A DNA stretch of 64,000 bases from Sweltsa coloradensis (GCA_024449915.1 JAMZAV010000807.1:2501-66500), one strand, 5' to 3'. Shown: positions 32,844 through 45,513, counted from the first letter of the stretch. The notes: generated from the letters alone by a model not told the origin. A program made the numbers and translations.

Positions 32844-33300
32844 ATAATTACTCAATCCTGTGACTCTAATGTCTATGTATGTAGGTATTCAATTGGTATT
32901 CATTAGGTTATTTAATTTTGACTGTTTCTACCTCAGCTAAATTGCATAACGTATTTTGATTGTATATTATGGTCCAAAATTTAATTTACTAAATACTTAA
33001 TTTAGTTGAAATTAACATTTCAACATTTATGAAAAGCTGATCAGATTATGCGCCCTTTTGCATTGCTATTTTGCATTTTGCAAATGTGTGAGGATGTGTG
33101 TGTGTGTGTGATACGATTAGTTGTTTCCTAAACGCTACGCGAGCAGGTTGTAGATTATTATACGTGTGATGATAGAAGATATAGTGTTGTGTATATTTTG
33201 TGGTAAGTTTGTTATGGTTATATATTTAGTGCGACGGTCGTCGCCCGCAGCCAAGCGCATGCGACTGCTTAGGCGACGACGAACTCGCGGCCCTGTATAC
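32844..33300. other. No recognisable gene
   Basis: AT-rich with a short TG run near 33095-33110 and a GC patch near 33230-33290. A 72-codon ORF (33166-33384) crosses into the following repeat and is not convincing. Confidence 0.4.
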
Positions 33301-34042
33301 AGCTACCCGATTTGGGGGGTTTTCAGCTATCTGTACACGCCGCCCCGAAAGAGTTACAATCTTGAAACTCGGTATAAGACCTGATATGTGGTCCATGACC
33401 TAACAAAAAAAAATCAACCTGATCCGACAACCCGTTCTGTGTTGAAAAAGGCTCTCAATATCGTCGAAAACCTGCCGGCTGGCTGGCTAGCTGGCTAGTT
33501 AGTTCTCCTCGTAGCTATATTGAGCCATACATAGAAAACGGGCAATCTTAGAACTATGAAACTTGGACCACACTTAGATGTACCTCAGACGCAGTGCCCT
33601 TTGCTTTTAAAACCAAAATCGGGTAACAGGGACCTGAGAAAATCAAAATTTGGATGATAATCAAAACACGTAATTACAAAGGCGTGGTAATTTGTACAAA
33701 CTTGAAATTTAACATGCTCTTTTCCATTATAAATATCTAGCGTCCAAAACACAAGGGACTAAATTTGGGGAGACCGTGGGCCCAAAAATGTCAAAAAAAC
33801 AACTGTGAACTTTAATAAATGAATCATTCAAAGAAAACGCTACAACTGAGAAGCTTCAAACGTGGAATACACTTTGATATCTCGCATTCTTTATCACTTT
33901 TGAATATGGAAAGCAAAATTGGGTAACGCGTACCGGGGGGAATATCAAAATTTACAAAAGCAAGGTCATTGCTTACTCTTATGAATAAGACGCTATACAG
34001 AGAAAAAGGTTCATCTTACAACTTTGAAACTTGGGCCACACT
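33301..34042 (+). repeat. Diverged tandem repeat family E, left part
   Basis: Related phrases recur: AACTATGAAACTTGGACCACACTTAGATG near 33549 and its relatives near 33355, 33850 and 34020, each followed by words such as GGGTAACAGGGACC and AATTTGTACAA. The last unit is cut at 34042 by a hAT element and resumes at 36423. Confidence 0.65.
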
Positions 34043-36422
34043 TAGGGATGCAAATTTTCCGGAAATTTTGAGAGCTTGGAAAAAACCCATAAATTTCCGT
34101 GTTTTTTTCCGAAAAAAAACGGAAATTTTGGGAAAATTTGATTTTTGTCTTCCTATGGTATGAATTTTCATAAATTTTATTTTTTATATTTTTCATTAGG
34201 TTTAAAGTTTAATTTAATAACAGTCATAATAGTGAAACTATGAACCTAGGACCTCCTACCTAGAAGCTTTAGTGCCAGTTGTGACTTGTGAATATTATTA
34301 AGCCTACCTCTTAATATTGTTTTTTTAATGTTACTTAAACTCGTGGCCGTGGTGTACGTGAAACTGATGGAAGTGCATCGGACTCTGACACAACCGGATA
34401 CAGAGTATTTTTTTTTATCAGTGTACATTTTTAAGTTTTTTAAGTTGATCACCCGGTAATGTGAATTGCGGACCACTGCCTCTAGGTTAAATAAACCTAG
34501 CCTAAAGACTGAATTAGATGGTTTAATGTTTCGTTGAAGATTCATTGAATTCAAGGCCAAAATATGGTCAAGGTGAAGGAGGTATTGTTGTATTGTATGT
34601 GTTTTGTACTTAAATTCAATGGATCTTCAACAAAACATTGAAACGTCTAATTCAGGCATAAGCAAAATCATCACTCAAGTGGATCCACATTTTTAGTATA
34701 CTAGTATAGGCCTATTCTATTCTTATTATTTTTGGCCTATAGTGGTAGCGGTACACGACATGAAAAACGATAATACTGCACTTTTTGAACACGGTTTGCC
34801 GCTTTGCACAGTTGTAGGTGGGACCAAAAGTAATATTTAAGGATGTGGAGGCACTCGAAATTTCCCTTAGAATTCAAAATGGCGGCCATTTTTTAAAACG
34901 ATGTCCTCAGATACAAAAACTCTTTTGATGTGTCTTATAAATCATGTTTGGTATCGTTTTCGTATATTTCCGACTCGAATAACTCGAAAATAATGTCAAA
35001 ATAAAAATCTGGGTGAAATTCTAGAAGTTTAACATGTATTTAGTAGTATTTTCAAGAAAATCTTCTTAGATTGGGTCCGATGTAGAAACTCCTTTACCCT
35101 ACCCCTGTAGTTGCTTCTAGCATTAAATTATTATGATTATAATGTTTAATTTAAAACCGATTTTTTTTTTTTTACTTTGTGGCCAGTCATTGCTGCGGCA
35201 ACCAGAGGTGCTCAACAGGTGGTTAATGATTATTGTGCTGATTAATATGCTGCTCTTTTTTAACACGGTTTGGCACTTGGCTCAGTTGAAGCTGGTACCC
35301 AAAAGATTTTTTTAAGATGTGGAGGCAATAAAAATTCCCTTTGATTCCAAGATGGCGTCGATTTTTAGAATGTTGACCTTAGTAACAAAATTTTTGCAGT
35401 TTTTCAAATTCATCTGTGTTTGGGAGTCATTTTCGTATGTAAGTGACTCTCAGAATACAAATATTACTTCAATATTAAAGTAAAATAACAAATAATTGAG
35501 AAACTGAATATTTTGTAGAATTTAAACTCAATACTGGAGTTAACTTGGCCTGTGTTTACTTTGTGACGTTGTTAAGAGGAGTCGCTTAGGCTGGCTCGGA
35601 GACGAATTTCAGAACTCAGAACTCAGTTTTCTGTTTTTTCTTACTTTCGGGTAAACGGTTAATAACGTCGGTATAATATTTCACACGAACTTTTATAAAG
35701 AATCCATCTATGAGATCCATTACGCGTACTCCTAAATTAATTCATTTATTTTGAATACACAAATCGTAAAATATCCGTAATTTACTCAATTTTGGTGAAC
35801 TTTGGGAATTTATTACAAGTGTACAGATTATTTTAACGCATATTTTAATACTGGATATCAACGATTAAATCAATGTGAACTAGCAGGTTAATTTGGTTTC
35901 ATCGTAATAAAAACGGTTTGGTGATAATTTCTAGAATTGAAATCCCTGTTTTGGATTTCCCATTTTTTTCGCGTTTTGGACTTATGTCTAGCAATGGACC
36001 TTTTTGGCTCATTATTTGCAACCAAGTGTGGATATCTACATAAATGTACTTCATTTAATTGCATGCAAAATTTGGTAATGTATTACCAACCGTTCAGCAT
36101 AAATCATTAACACCTGCAGGGTCGCCAACTTTTCAGAACGACTGTGGGTGCTCAAAACATAGACAAAGTATGGGGTAGAGCAGTGGCGGCTCTGGGGTAG
36201 TTTTACTAGTTTAATTTATTATTATTATTTATTATTACTATTATTCTATTGTGCTATAAAGCATGTTTCATACAGATATGAATGAATGTTTCATAAAATA
36301 AATGAAAAGTAAAATTGAAAATTTCCCAAAAAAGCCTATTTTTCCGCACCTCGAAGAAAAAAACGAAAAAAACGTGTATTTTTCCAAAAAATCCGTTTTT
36401 TTTCCAAGCCTTTACATCCCTA
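34043..36422. mobile_element. Ac-like hAT element of 2.4 kb, no transposase
   Basis: Termini are TAGGGATGCAAATTTTCC and AAAGGCTTGG-type sequence ending CATCCCTA, inverted over about 80-100 bp (the right end reads TAGGGATGTAAAGGCTTGG on the minus strand). GCCACACT is duplicated exactly at 34035-34042 and 36423-36430. TAGGGATG ends and an 8-bp duplication are typical of the Ac branch of hAT. The interior has no long ORF, an inverted pair (34506-34556 with 34608-34660) and a diverged direct duplication (about 34780-34920 and 35230-35400). Confidence 0.93.
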
Positions 36423-36690
36423 GCCACACTCAGATGTACCTCATGCACAATCACTTTAGCTTTCAAAAACAAAACAGGGCAATAGGGACCGAAGAAAATC
36501 AAAATCAAAATCAAAAAGCGAAATTTTCAGGCGTAGTAATTTGTACAAGCTTGAAATTAAACATGCTTTTAACCATTATAAATATCTAGCGCTTAAAACT
36601 CAAGGGGGCAAAATTGGGGGGACCGTGGGCCCAAAAATGTCAAAAAAACAACTCTGAACTTAACAAATTTAATCAAAGTCCATCATTCAC
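36423..36690 (+). repeat. Repeat family E, right part after hAT insertion
   Basis: It continues the unit cut at 34042, with CAGATGTACCTCATG, AATTTGTACAAGCTTGAAAT and GACCGTGGGCCCAAAAATGTC matching 33570-33800. Confidence 0.8.
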
Positions 36691-36727
36691 GCCTTGATAG
36701 GAAAACAAATTACAAAAAGATGTAATA

Positions 36728-37089
36728 TCCCCACAAATACAAAAATTTGTAAAAAAAAAAAAAAAAAAAACGGCAGCCAAGCTCTCCTTCAAAAGTCTTC
36801 GGCTGTGAATGCTGTGAGATATAGAAGTTGAGCCAAGCTTTTCATTCTTTCTACCTAGTTTCGCTTTGAAAAGAAGTCAGATCATTTCGTCTGTTGACGA
36901 GCGCCAAGCCAACGATTTTTGTGGTAAAAAAGTAAAAATTTTAAACTCGAAATCATAAAAAATGGCTTGGCAATTGAATTTGGTTCACGGCCAAGCAATT
37001 TTTGAAAATTTGAATTTTTTGGATTTTTGACTTTTGAAGGAGAGCTTGGCTGCCGTTTTTTTTTTAACAAATTTTTGTATTTATGGGGA
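36728..37089. mobile_element. MITE with about 60-bp TIRs and TA flanks
   Basis: The left arm (TCCCCACAAATACAAAAATT, an A-run, then CGGCAGCCAAGCTCTCC to about 36799) is inverted at about 37024-37089. The element is flanked by TA on both sides, as for Tc1/mariner-type insertions. No coding capacity. Confidence 0.85.
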
Positions 37090-37319
37090 TAGTCATTTTT
37101 ACTAATACGCTTTAAACGTTAGTAGATATTCTTCATAAGAGTGCACCTAATTATCGGTGATATTAAGAAATGTAGAAATGAGTTGACTGAGTTGAAATGC
37201 ATACGCAAGCAACAAGCAGGCCTATATCAATGGTATATCTGATGTTGTAAAGTTATTCTTCATTCATCTTATCGGTGAGTAGACCCTACTATAAGAGTAT
37301 ATTTGCTCAAGTGCGAAAG

Positions 37320-37400
37320 AATTTGAGAGGCGTGATCATCTGCAACGTCATATGAAGACGCATCAGCAATCCTCTGTGATTCAGTGAGCTACATGTTGGA
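37320..37400 (+). pseudogene. C2H2 zinc-finger fragment
   Basis: One frame reads FERRDHLQRHMKTHQQS, the second half of a C2H2 finger with its two zinc-binding histidines. The CxxC half is out of frame just upstream (TGCGAA). A stop follows within ten codons. It lies upstream of the polymerase pseudogene and may be part of the same decayed element. That link is an inference from position. Confidence 0.55.
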
Positions 37401-37544
37401 AGACGCACTGAAGAGGCATTTAAAAAACATTTGTGATAAAGGGTTAAATCATGACGTCGACACTGTAACCGAGCTAGTGAAGAAATGGGAAGTTTGACCA
37501 GATCCTTGTGAATTTAAAAGTTCATTAAGTTTTGTGTGGTTCGT

Positions 37545-37612
37545 TGGTCTTGGTTAGCGTATCTGCTTCCAATGCAGAAGACCCGGGGTTCGATTCCCGC
37601 GAAAGTCAGAAG
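37545..37612 (+). repeat. tRNA-Gly(UCC)-like pseudogene or SINE head
   Basis: TTGGTTAGCGTATCTGC, the loop-like TTCCAA, GCAG and ACCCGGGGTTCGATTCCCG follow the order and spacing of an animal tRNA-Gly. The D-arm is shortened, one base is inserted after TTCCAA, and the 5' and 3' ends do not pair as an acceptor stem. It is therefore a pseudogene or the head of a SINE whose tail could end in the TTTA run. Confidence 0.55.
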
Positions 37613-37961
37613 TTTTTTAACTTCTGATTTGGACTCAGTTCAGTCAGTTCCAGTCCATCAGTTCTTGTCTTAGGAGTTTGTAAACGGTGACTTTAGAGCC
37701 GTCCTAGCAACGAAGCACATAATAAATTCAGAGTTGTTCTGAATCGGCCTTGTTGATTCTGGCGTTGATCCGCGGGTGTTCGCACTGCCCATACCACTGA
37801 TTGCTATATTTCGTATTAAAAATATCGATCTTTGGTTGGTTATCGCTCACTCGTCGATTGCGTCTGGCCTACAGGGTTGGCTTGGTCGCTTTGATTTTCT
37901 GTCCCCCACTTAAAATCAGTTATATAACTGAGTGGGTATAGACTCTAAATAGACTAGAAAG
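37613..37961. other. Non-coding stretch, possibly SINE body
   Basis: No ORF or RNA structure beyond a CAGTTATATAACTG palindrome near 37918. It lies between the tRNA-like head and the TTTA run. Confidence 0.35.
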
Positions 37962-38040
<79 letters not shown>

Positions 38041-38047
38041 TTTTATT

Positions 38048-38083
<36 letters not shown>
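37962..38083. repeat. (TTTA)n microsatellite
   Basis: About 120 bp of TTTA with one TTTTA interruption near 38041-38050. Confidence 0.97.
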
Positions 38084-38090
38084 TAAAAGT

Positions 38091-40892
38091 GTTAAAATTT
38101 ATAAATATAAAAATAAGGACATCGAGATTAATCATTTAGCATTTAAGGATAGTCTTACCGAAACAATCAAGCAGAAATTAACTGAAGAACTTCGTATAAT
38201 GAAAGGTGTTAAGTGGTATATTGCAATGTCAGTGAGATTTCATCGTAGTGACAGCGATGGAGAAATCGTAACATCAACACCGTGTTTTAGAAGTAAATGT
38301 TTTGTTGCGTTAGGAGAACACGAGATCGATGATCAAGTGAACGAGGCTTCTGAACTATTAACTAAGAGAAGTTGGGAGTTTCAGAGTGAAGGAAGCCGTT
38401 GGAATAAGGATACAGTTATGTATTTTGAACGAAAAATTGGAAAGTATGCTCCACTTGCAGCTTCAAGTTATATTTCACTTCCAAGTCAACTACAGAATAA
38501 AAAAGCCATCGTCCATCAACATACAGAATGAAGATGAGCGTTGCATTCTATGGTGTGTATATATGGTGTATATATGGTGACAGGTTATATATTGAGTGGG
38601 GGGACGAACTAAACATGAGTGGGATAGATTATCCTGTAAGCGAAAACAAACTAGACAAATTTGAAAAACAAAATAACATTTCAGTAAATGTATGAAGGTG
38701 ATGTTTTCCCACCGCGTATTACAAAACAGTGTTGTGATAAACATGTTGACTTGTTGTACATAACCGAAGGAAAAAAAACACATTATTGTCTCATTAAGAA
38801 TTTCGATAGATTAATGGGATCGCTGAGCAAGCATCATGCTAAAAAAAAATTACTCTCATTATTGCTTACATCGCTTTTCATCAAAGAATTTAAGATGAAC
38901 ATGAACCTCGATGTGCTGACAATGAACCGCAGAAAATCATAATGCCTACAGCAGAAAACAAGTGGATCTAATTTACAAACCATTTACTATCCTTAAAAGT
39001 GCTATTCATCATTTATGCCGATTTTGAGACATATATTAAACAAATCGAAGGGTGTAAGCAAGATCCCAGTGTTTCACATACTTCTGAGGTTGCGCATCAT
39101 GTGCCGTCAGGGTTTGCCAACGTGGTAGTTAATTCAGAAGCAAAGTGTACAAAAGAACCAGTCGTGTACAGAGGGGAAAATGTAGTCGATACATTTTTAG
39201 ACTGTTTGTTGCATGAGGAAACTAGTTTAAGTGAAATGAAGAAATCTATTGTTTCCAATGAAGCTAACTGCTGACGAAGAGAAAAATCTTTCAAACTGCA
39301 TCACGCTGTCACATTTGTAAAAAGTCATTGAACAACGAAAGAGTAAGGGATCACTGCCATACAACAGGTTAATTAAGAGGTGCTGCTCATAACAAATGTA
39401 ATTTAAATTATAAATCCACTAATAAAATGTCAGTTTTATTTCACAATTAGCGAAATTATTTTAATTCTCATTTAATCATGCATAAGGAATGGGTAAATTG
39501 AAAATAAAGAAATTACGTGCATACCAAACCATAAAGAGAAGTACATTTCGTTTTCTTTGGGTAACTTACAGTTCATCGTTTCATACGAATTCTTAAATGC
39601 ATCTTTGAATCAGTTGGTAGAAAATTTGAAAACATCTGAGAATATTGAAAACTTTGCTATAATGAAACAAATTTTTAATAATGACAGGGAAGTATCTTTA
39701 CTTTTGAGAAAGGGTGTTTACCCCTATGAATATATGAATTTATATCTTACCTCCTATAGAAGAATTTTTTATTAATTTAAAACAAGATACTTTTACTAAA
39801 GAAGACTATGAGCATGCAGAAAGGGTGTGGGATACATTTGAAATTAAAAACATGGGTCATTATCATTACTTATGTGTTAAGACTGATGTTTTGCTTTTGG
39901 CTGACGTGTTTGAAAATTTTAGTGTTAGCTGTAGATATTTAAGAAATTGATCTAGCTCACTTGTATACAGCACCTGGGTTTGCTTGGCAGGCGTGTTTAA
40001 AACTGACGGGGTCAAGCTCGAATTGTTGACAGACATAGATATGCACCTTTTTATAGAAAGTGGTATACGTGGTGGAGTATCCATGATATCAAAAAGCATT
40101 CAGTGGCAAACAACAAGTATCTGGATGATTATAAACAACTTGAGGATAGTAAATATATCATGTACTGGGATGCAAATAATTTATATGGGACATCAATGGT
40201 TGAAAATCTACCCATCAGTGATTTCCGGTGGCTTGATAAAAACGAAATTGAGAAACTTGATGTAGAAAAGATGGATGATGAGGGTGATATAGGTTATATT
40301 CTTGAAGTAGACTTAGATTATCCCAACAATTTGCATGAAACACATAACTGTTATCCCCTAGCACCGGAACGAATGGAAATTAGGAATGAATTATTATCAC
40401 CTTTCTCTGAAAAATTAAATGAGCGATTAAACATTACTCGTACTGGAAAAGTACAAAAATTGGTTCCGAATCTACAAAGTAAAGACAAATATGTAATACA
40501 CTATAGAAATCTTAAACAGTATATTCAGTTGGGTATGAAATTGAAACAAATACAAGAGTGATTAAATTTAAGCAGAGTAAGTGGTTAAAACCTTTCATTA
40601 ATTAAAATACTGAAAAGAGGAGCTAAGTAAAGAATGAATTTGAGAAAAATTATCACAAATTGATTTCTTATAGTATATATGGTAAGACGCTCGAGTCATT
40701 GAGAAAGAGGGTTAAAGTCAACTCGAATAACACTGAAAAGAAAGCGAAAATATTAATTAATTATCCGGCCTATGAAGGATTCACTATATTTACAGATAAC
40801 CTTGTAGCAGTAAAATCTGTTAAGAAAACGCTCTTGTTAAATCGACCTATTTATGTAGTGTTTGCTGTTTTAGAGTTAAGCTTTAAGCAAGA
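38091..40892 (+). pseudogene. Family B DNA polymerase of Polinton/adintovirus type, decayed (part 1)
   Basis: Several frames carry consecutive parts of a protein-primed family B DNA polymerase, the replicase of Maverick/Polinton elements and related viruses. In order: an N-terminal region (38091-38530), a stretch with QNEDERCILW (about 38515-38550), the exonuclease motif YADFET (39014-39031), a middle region (39557-39955), palm motif A WDANNLYG (40166-40189) and motif B YGKTLESLRKR (about 40678-40710). At least five frameshifts or stops divide it, so it is dead. It is cut by a LINE at 40893 and continues at about 42885. Confidence 0.85.
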
Positions 40893-42033
40893 CATTCAGA
40901 TTCAGATTCAGATGTGCTTTTATTCTCAAATACATGTTACATATTTATAATAGACATTTAATATCATATTCCTTTGAGAAGCCCACAAAGTCTATGTAGA
41001 CTTGAGTGTGGGCCATTATCTCTAAACTAGAATATTCCGGTAACAAGATGACGGGGTATGTACATGAGACATTCATTTTAGTACATCCATTATAGGCAGC
41101 TAGACTTAAACATTATAAAATATAATATAAAAATATAAAATATGTATTTTTAACTAATATTATGTTGTAGGAACTTACACCATAATGATAAAGTGTATAC
41201 TTATTAATAATACAAACATAAACAGAAACATATGGACTGGAGAGTACACTCAAACTCCAGGTATTACAGACACAGAATTATAAAATATAATATATAGGCC
41301 TAAGGTAATAAATATGATAGTACATAAAAAAAAACTCTAAATAAAAGGGTGATGTAGCTATGGGACTAAACTATACTAAACTAAACTAAAACACATATAG
41401 GTAAGTATGTCTGTAACTAAATCTAAGTATAGCTGGGCAGATGAGAGTATGCAGGAACTGTAAATCGTTCCTAAAGACCACTTGCTCAGTCTACAAGGAA
41501 GCATGAAAGTTTATCATATTTCCTACCTCCTCTCTCCCGATACTTCTCAGCCAATGCTTTATTTTAAGTTTAAATAGATCCGTAGTATCAATGTTCTTCA
41601 GTTCGATTGGCAGCGCATTGTAAATTCTGGGTCCCATAAAATCCGCATGACGTTGTCCTAGTTGCGACATCTTCCGTGGTATTGGAAGATTGCCGCGGGT
41701 GATTTGTCTTGTTACTGTGGTAAATTCGGTGTTGATCGATATATTGCTGGTAGGTAGATTGGACTTTAAATAGGTACCTTATTACAGATTACTTTGACAT
41801 ATTGTTGCCGTATATCCAATACACGGGCTTCAGCAAATGTTAGGGTGGAGGAGTTCAATTTGTCTCTACATGGTAGTATTTTAAGTATTCATTTCCGGGC
41901 AGTTTCTAAGGGTGCTATGTGGGTGTTTAAAATACCCCACCCACCCCCATCCAATTATTGCATATTGCAGGACTGATTGGACAAGTGAGAGATACACCGT
42001 GCAGTATATAATATCTAAGTCTGTAGAAGATAA
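40893..42033 (-). pseudogene. LINE inserted in the polymerase pseudogene: 3' part
   Basis: The 3' end lies at 40893 with a (GATTCA)n-like tail (ATTCAGATTCAGATTCAGAT on the plus strand), shared with the LINE at 46624. The minus strand encodes the RT thumb (SVLQYAIIGWG, about 41950-41915), then a C-terminal segment with SQLGQRHADFMGPRIYNALP and ELKNIDTTDLFKLK (about 41680-41550). Stops and frame changes are present. The RT continues beyond a family C insertion, at 42592. Confidence 0.8.
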
Positions 42034-42591
42034 CTAGGCCGCTTCGCAAACGCTTTTTTTAGTCGCGTTGATGGATGACCTTTTTTGTAAGTTTTTAGTT
42101 TGCGTGGGATCTCTTTACTTTTGCAAGTGTTTTTTGAACGCATTGCACGTGATTGTTGTCAAGTTTCTATTGTTACTTGTTAATTGTTATTATATACCTC
42201 AAAAACATTATATTAAAACCTTTAATTCTATGGATTCTGTCTAACTTTTCTATTTTTTTCTTTCAAAAGGTACTACTTGACCATAACCCTATGTCCATGT
42301 ATTATATGAACGTTGTAGCCCCACCCGTTTGGTCAGAATCTGCCCAAATGTCACGAAAATATCGCACTAAAAATCGAAAAAAAATCGTTAAAAGTACGAT
42401 ATTCATGAGAAATATTTCTTTGATTTTACCCAAAACCTTGGCAGGTCTAAGTTCAGAGATTTCGAAGGTCCAGGTTCATCAAGATCGTATGCCGTTTGCC
42501 CGGTAGAGAGCGAACAAACAAACAAACAAAAAACCTCCGAGCTAATTTTTTTGAGGTCAGTGAAATTGAAGACTTCGCTTCGCTCATCCAA
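42034..42591 (-). mobile_element. Helitron-like family C, copy in a LINE
   Basis: 558 bp. On the minus strand it starts TTGGATGAGCGAAGCGAAG (42591) and ends GGCCTAG (42034), followed by T. The 5' flanking base is T rather than the A seen in other copies. LINE codons on both sides join sensibly when the insert is skipped. The body matches 15771-16233. Confidence 0.82.
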
Positions 42592-42880
42592 AAATAAGAT
42601 ACTGCATTTTTTTAATGTTGCATTGGGCAAGCAGGTTCCACTTTTAATGTTGGTCAATACTATAGTTAGACCTAGATAATTGACATGATTAGCTTTACTT
42701 ATTTTGTAACAGTGGCACTCAGCCCCTGTAACCATCATATTATTCATGTTGCATGAATTATCGTGGATGTTGATCCAGTGCTCTTTTGCTTTGGGGAGTG
42801 TTTTCAAGGTTTTTAAAAACGTAATATCCACGGTTTTATTTTTATTTAGAGTAAGTCATTTTTGTTGAGCTATCTATGCA
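42592..42880 (-). pseudogene. LINE inserted in the polymerase pseudogene: 5' part
   Basis: The minus strand reads KISKANHVNYLGLTI, the RT connection motif that normally precedes the thumb segment found at 41950 on the other side of the family C insert. The 5' boundary with the polymerase pseudogene is near 42880 but not sharp. The LINE is 5' truncated. Confidence 0.75.
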
Positions 42881-42884
42881 CGAG

Positions 42885-43450
42885 GCTCATTGCTAAGTTT
42901 GCAGCTTTGAATGCTTCACGCCAACTGTTGTTGACATTCATTATTCATTCATAAAACAAAAAATATGAGAAAAACGCAATTCACCTTTTCACAGATACAG
43001 ATAGCCTCTGTTATGAAATTCAAGGTGATGTGAACAGGGATGTCTGAACATAAAGAGCTGTTCGATACGTCAAACTATTCTCAAACCCATTTTCTATATG
43101 TCAAGAAAAATCAAAAACTTTCAGGCAAAATGAAAGATTAAATTGGTGGGAGTTTGATTTAAAGAGTTTATTGGGCTGAGACGTATAATGTATTCGTTAT
43201 TGAAGAAAGATGGGGAAGAAAAGAAAGTTGTCAAAGGATGTTGTTAAACTTACCAATAAAAAGAGGATACGTCACGATCATTATAAAAATTGTATATTAA
43301 ATAGTAAAATAATAAGTGAAGACATGTACACAATAAAGCAACGCAAGCATACACGATAAAACTGAGAAAGGTAACATTGTCTCCTGTGGATGATAAACGG
43401 TATTTACTTGATGATGGTATTGAAACATTGGTGTATGGTCACTTTAGAAT
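42885..43450 (+). pseudogene. Family B DNA polymerase, decayed (part 2)
   Basis: The polymerase resumes after the LINE. Palm motif C (FTDTDSL, with the catalytic DTD) lies at about 42988-43008, followed by C-terminal codons in several frames to about 43450. Stops and shifts are frequent. Motifs A and B are in part 1, so the LINE landed between motifs B and C. Confidence 0.8.
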
Positions 43451-44577
43451 AAGTATAATAAACATGTAAACAACTAATCAGCTAATTGTTTTGTATGATG
43501 TATTATATAATTATAGTTTCTGAGAAATGTAAAGTAAAGCATTTTATTTACGTATGTTAGTAATTTTTTAATGTAAACAACAAAAAATACATTTGTGGTT
43601 GAAAAATATTACTATTGTATAAATGTTGAAAATAACAAAATGGATGGTATAAAATTTAATAAATTGTTAGTATTAATTTACCTATCCTATCATATTCCTT
43701 CTATAAAACTTATTGACGCACTATTTTATGTTTTTTCATATTTTAATAATAGTATTTACTTTCGGTGTAATGGTATTAAATTTACTTAACGAGAATTGTG
43801 AGCATCAACACATTTTTAATTGCGCCAAGTATTGATTTAAAATAGTGAAGATACAATATATATTTTATAAATGTGGTACTAAGTCGAAAATGTAAGTCTA
43901 TTCAATTACAAACCTATAAAACTCGTTAGCTTTATCAAAACAATAGACTAGTGCGACGCGCTCGCAATAAAACTGAAAACTTGCAATACTGACAGAAAAC
44001 TTGCGAGTGCTATCATGTGATGATCACGTGATAGTAAAAATATGCTGATGTAGCATCTGAGATAGAATCATTGAACTTAAGCTATTAACAAACTGATTGC
44101 ACATTTTTTTAATATGTGTATATGCATGTGTAATATAGGAATTAGGGGTGGTAGTGGTATGGACGGGTAACGATTAAATATTTTAATTGAGAGATTGGAG
44201 TGTGTAGAAGCTAAACGTGATTGCGTATAGTATACGTTATAAATGATAAGTTGAAACAGGGGGTTTTGTGTAGGAGTGAGGGAGGGAGAGGAGAGGTTAA
44301 GTCCTTCGATTAGTCATGTGTCTCATCTACCCGCTCTCGATATTTTTTATAGGTAACATAATATTATCTTTTAAATATAGAGGATTTATGGACATGATAT
44401 GCGTTTCCTATTCACTACACATATTTTTATTTAGTTTTTAAGTCTTTAAAATTAAAAAATTAAAATAGGGGATGCGTGAGGGGTTGATGGGGTTAGAGAG
44501 GTTGGAGAGTCTCAAATCAAGAAAGGGTGATGTGGCTTACGCCCTAGAATGTGGTAACATAGGTTATAGTACGTTGA
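43451..44577. other. No recognisable gene
   Basis: AT-rich. It could hold further decayed parts of the Polinton-like element, but I see no integrase, ATPase, protease or capsid motif. Confidence 0.45.
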
Positions 44578-45135
44578 ATGGTGCGATGTGATCCGCGGTG
44601 TGGGTCGGTGGGGATCACTGCACAAGAGCCCATGTCCCCACTGTTGCAGGACCCCCTATCGTCCAACGCCACTGTGTCTCTCGAGGGCAGCACTGCACGC
44701 CACTGCAACAAGAGAAGTGTTCGTCCCACGGTATCGTTGCTCATATGCTTCAATGACTCCGCAGAAGAATTGAAAAACGGATTTCTATTTGCAAATGGTA
44801 CATGTCGTTTAGCGCTAACATCGGAGAAGCCATTTGATCATCGAAGCGGATTATCAGGCAGTAATCCGTGCCAAGCAAAGCGAACTACCTCGCTTCTCGG
44901 CGTGCCAGGGCCATTTCTCTCGGGGGCGGTAGTCGGGACTGTACTCTCGCAACTATTATGCAAGTATGCTAGACTAAGAAAATGTATTTCTCTTGCAAAT
45001 CAAACAAAGAAAGGCCCAAATCATACAGCGACTGCTGTTGAGATGGAGATAGATGTATTAGGCCTACAAAGGATACGACTTATTTGCGATTATTGTTTTT
45101 TTTCTGTTGGTTTTGTTGTTATTGTTGTTGGATAG
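44578..45135 (+). CDS. Open reading frame of 185 codons, unknown, doubtful
   Basis: The longest plausible frame of the right half. I do not recognise it. It is Ser/Leu-rich without an obvious domain, and the end is hydrophobic (SVGFVVIVVG). A second frame on the same strand in the first 190 bp contains CPHCCRTP, which recalls zinc-knuckle ends of some LINE proteins, so the stretch may be a decayed mobile element. GC content is above the background only to about 44970. No promoter or splice site was identified. Confidence 0.25.
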   Translation: MVRCDPRCGSVGITAQEPMSPLLQDPLSSNATVSLEGSTARHCNKRSVRPTVSLLICFNDSAEELKNGFLFANGTCRLALTSEKPFDHRSGLSGSNPCQAKRTTSLLGVPGPFLSGAVVGTVLSQLLCKYARLRKCISLANQTKKGPNHTATAVEMEIDVLGLQRIRLICDYCFFSVGFVVIVVG

Positions 45136-45513
45136 ATTCCACAATATTTCTAAATATAATGGGGACATAGTGGCTTGAAAAGTATTCTTAAAAGCATGCT
45201 CTTGAATTTAAGAGGCTTATCGTTTAGGACTCGATTTTCAGCACTGGTAATCCTAAATAAGAGTTTTCCATTAGACAAACAGGATTGTCTCCATTAAACA
45301 GTCATTTCGCGTTATTTCCACTCAACTAATTCACAGCCCCAAAGAAGTTTGGCTTCATTGTCCCGCAAATAAATAAAATATTCATTAATATTTTAAGCAT
45401 TTGGATGTTTTCGTCTTCATTTGCATAAGTCTACGTCTACAATTTTTGGGTTTGCATAGTTGTGCTTTCTTACAGAGCAATATTCACTCGGTAAATTAAA
45501 AATGTGTAGGCCT
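45136..45513. other. No recognisable feature
   Basis: AT-rich spacer before the 220-bp direct repeat. Confidence 0.4.

Noticed and set aside
37545..37612. Functional tRNA-Gly gene
   Set aside because: The acceptor ends do not pair, the D-arm is shortened and the anticodon loop is altered.
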